DNA of 7,235 nucleotides from Gemmatimonadota bacterium. GTDB lineage: Bacteria > Gemmatimonadota > Gemmatimonadetes > Palauibacterales > Palauibacteraceae. Positions 6,180 to 7,235 of this stretch are shown one piece after another. Numbering within the stretch: the stretch's first letter is position 1; each line of letters starts with the position of its first letter. The position numbers and the translations under genes were made by a program. The notes beneath the pieces were generated by a model. That model was not told the origin of the DNA and made no database searches. It worked only from the letters and a program-made list of their open reading frames with translations. The DNA lies in assembly GCA_029288095.1 (NCBI GenBank), contig JARFPW010000018.1, forward strand, positions 1 through 7,235, written 5' to 3'.

Positions 6180-7171
6180 GTCTCTACATGCACGGTCTCG
6201 GCCACTTCCACCCCGAGAACGAGATCAGCAACCAGTTCCTCACCGATCTCGATATCGGCACCAATGCGGAGTGGATCGACGAGCGGGTCGGGATCGAGAC
6301 GCGACGCACGGTCCTCCCCCTGGACTACATCCGGGAAACTCAGAACCGCAATCTCATGGAAGCGATCGAGGCTGCCGAGTATTCCCATGCCGACACCGGC
6401 CATCGCGCGGCCGACATGGCGTTGCAGCGGGCCGGACTCTCCGCCGACGACGTCGGCATGGTGATCGCAGGCTCGAGCTGTCCGGATCACATGTCACCGG
6501 CAGACGCATGCATGATCGCCGAGCGGCTCGGCATCGAAGCCCCTTCGTTCGACGTGAATTCCGCCTGCACGAGCTTCCACGTCGCCATGTACATGCTGTC
6601 GATGATGCGACCCGAAGAGGTGCCCGAGTTCGTGCTGCTGGTGACGCCGGAGAGCCTCACGACCACAGTCGACTATTCCGACCGCTCGGCAGCGGTTCTG
6701 TGGGGTGACGGAACGACGGCGGCCGTCGTTTCGACGCGGGTCCCGTCGCACATCGAGATTTTCGGCAACGTCCTCCATTCCAGTCCGGCGGGCGCCGACA
6801 AGGTCACGGTGCCGCACTTCGGCCACTTCGGCCAGGAGGGTCGTACGGTGCAGATGTTCGCGATCAAGAAGACCACCCGGATTCTCCGGCGCCTGCAGAA
6901 GGAGTACGATTCTCCCGACCGTGATCTCCACTTCGTGGGCCACCAGGCGAACCTGAGGATGCTCGAGGCCGTGTGTCGCCAGTGCGACGTCGCGGAATCG
7001 CGTCACCACCACAACGTGGTCAACTACGGCAACACGGGTTCGGCCGGAGCACCGGGAGTGATCTCGATGCGCTGGGACGAATGGACGGACCGGGACGATG
7101 TGGCCGTCATCGGCGTCGGCTCCGGACTCTCCTGGTCGGGCCACGTGCTGCGGTTCGGAGGGACCTCGTGA
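6176..7171 (+). CDS. FabH-family 3-oxoacyl-ACP synthase III-like condensing enzyme
   Basis: A 331-residue cytoplasmic thiolase-fold enzyme that should join an acyl-CoA (or acyl-ACP) starter to an ACP-bound extender by decarboxylative condensation. The triad is complete: C131 in NSACTSF, H256 in GHQANLRM, N286 in YGNTGSAG, with the same His-Asn spacing (30) as E. coli FabH. W33 and R37 in NAEWIDERVGI match the CoA-binding Trp and Arg of FabH, and the end GVGSGLSWSGHVLRFG fits the family C-terminus. Differences include CTSF instead of CAGF at the nucleophile and an extra stretch of about 15 residues around 50-75, so a specialised starter is possible. ATG at 6176 overlaps the reductase stop (ATGA), indicating coupled translation; the stop overlaps the next gene's GTG in the same way. 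It may be a housekeeping FabH or a pathway-specific paralogue; the coupling to an unusual reductase favours the latter. Confidence 0.9.
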   Translation: MSLYMHGLGHFHPENEISNQFLTDLDIGTNAEWIDERVGIETRRTVLPLDYIRETQNRNLMEAIEAAEYSHADTGHRAADMALQRAGLSADDVGMVIAGSSCPDHMSPADACMIAERLGIEAPSFDVNSACTSFHVAMYMLSMMRPEEVPEFVLLVTPESLTTTVDYSDRSAAVLWGDGTTAAVVSTRVPSHIEIFGNVLHSSPAGADKVTVPHFGHFGQEGRTVQMFAIKKTTRILRRLQKEYDSPDRDLHFVGHQANLRMLEAVCRQCDVAESRHHHNVVNYGNTGSAGAPGVISMRWDEWTDRDDVAVIGVGSGLSWSGHVLRFGGTS

Positions 7172-7235
7172 AGTACGTCGAGTTCAGGGAGCGCGACCAC
7201 TTCTCCCACGAGGAGGTCATCGCGCTGGCCTACGG
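7168..7235 (+). CDS. Start of an unidentified third gene of the lipid operon (runs off the right edge)
   Basis: GTG at 7168 overlaps the synthase stop as GTGA, and the frame stays open to the edge for 22 codons. The peptide is charged and hydrophilic (KYVEFRERDHFSHEEVIALA), with no signal peptide. This is too short to assign a family. Its position suggests a partner in the same acyl-chain pathway, such as a dehydratase, carrier protein or ligase, but that is a guess from context. Confidence 0.6.
   Translation, partial: MKYVEFRERDHFSHEEVIALAY

Noticed and set aside
1..7235. tRNA, rRNA, CRISPR, insertion sequence or phage genes
   Set aside because: No cloverleaf, repeat-spacer pattern, transposase or terminal inverted repeat was seen; genes cover nearly the whole window.

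Overview
This window is a G+C-rich bacterial chromosome segment with tightly packed genes, many stop/start overlaps, and codon third positions dominated by G and C. No RNA gene, insertion sequence, CRISPR array or attachment site is visible. The mix of genes (LytS-type kinase with a LytTR regulator, a c-type cytochrome ending in the TPR type often found in soil and sediment phyla, a KUP transporter, FabL- and FabH-like enzymes) suits an uncultured-type lineage such as Gemmatimonadota or Acidobacteriota. That placement is only an inference from gene style; no marker gene is present.

Layout. Bases 1-2339 are read on the minus strand: a Rieske [2Fe-2S]/thiamine-diphosphate enzyme fusion (2339 to 366), followed 36 bases later by the 5' part of a potassium transporter gene, kup, which runs off the left edge and uses a TTG start. 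A 160-base divergent control region (2340-2499) carries a perfect 14-bp palindrome and a second, interrupted dyad. To its right everything is on the plus strand: a secreted mono-haem cytochrome c with a C-terminal TPR region (2500-3300), a four-helix membrane histidine kinase of the LytS/YehU family (3297-4355) and its LytTR response regulator (4345-5121), all overlapping and surely one operon. After a 107-base gap with a short hairpin and a possible -10 box comes a second tightly coupled operon: an enlarged FabL/FabI-like short-chain reductase (5229-6179), a FabH-family ketoacyl synthase with an intact Cys-His-Asn triad (6176-7171), and the first 22 codons of a third gene (7168 to the edge).

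How the genes may work together. The left half looks like redox and energy metabolism: a pyruvate-oxidase-like enzyme carrying its own iron-sulfur domain, divergent from a periplasmic cytochrome c that is co-translated with a two-component system. The right operon looks like a dedicated acyl-chain pathway, with condensation by the FabH-like enzyme and reduction by the FabL-like enzyme. The most unusual items are the Rieske-TPP fusion, the cytochrome-TPR gene coupled to a LytS/LytTR pair, the two dyads in the shared control region, and the roughly 50-60-residue insertion in the FabL-like reductase.
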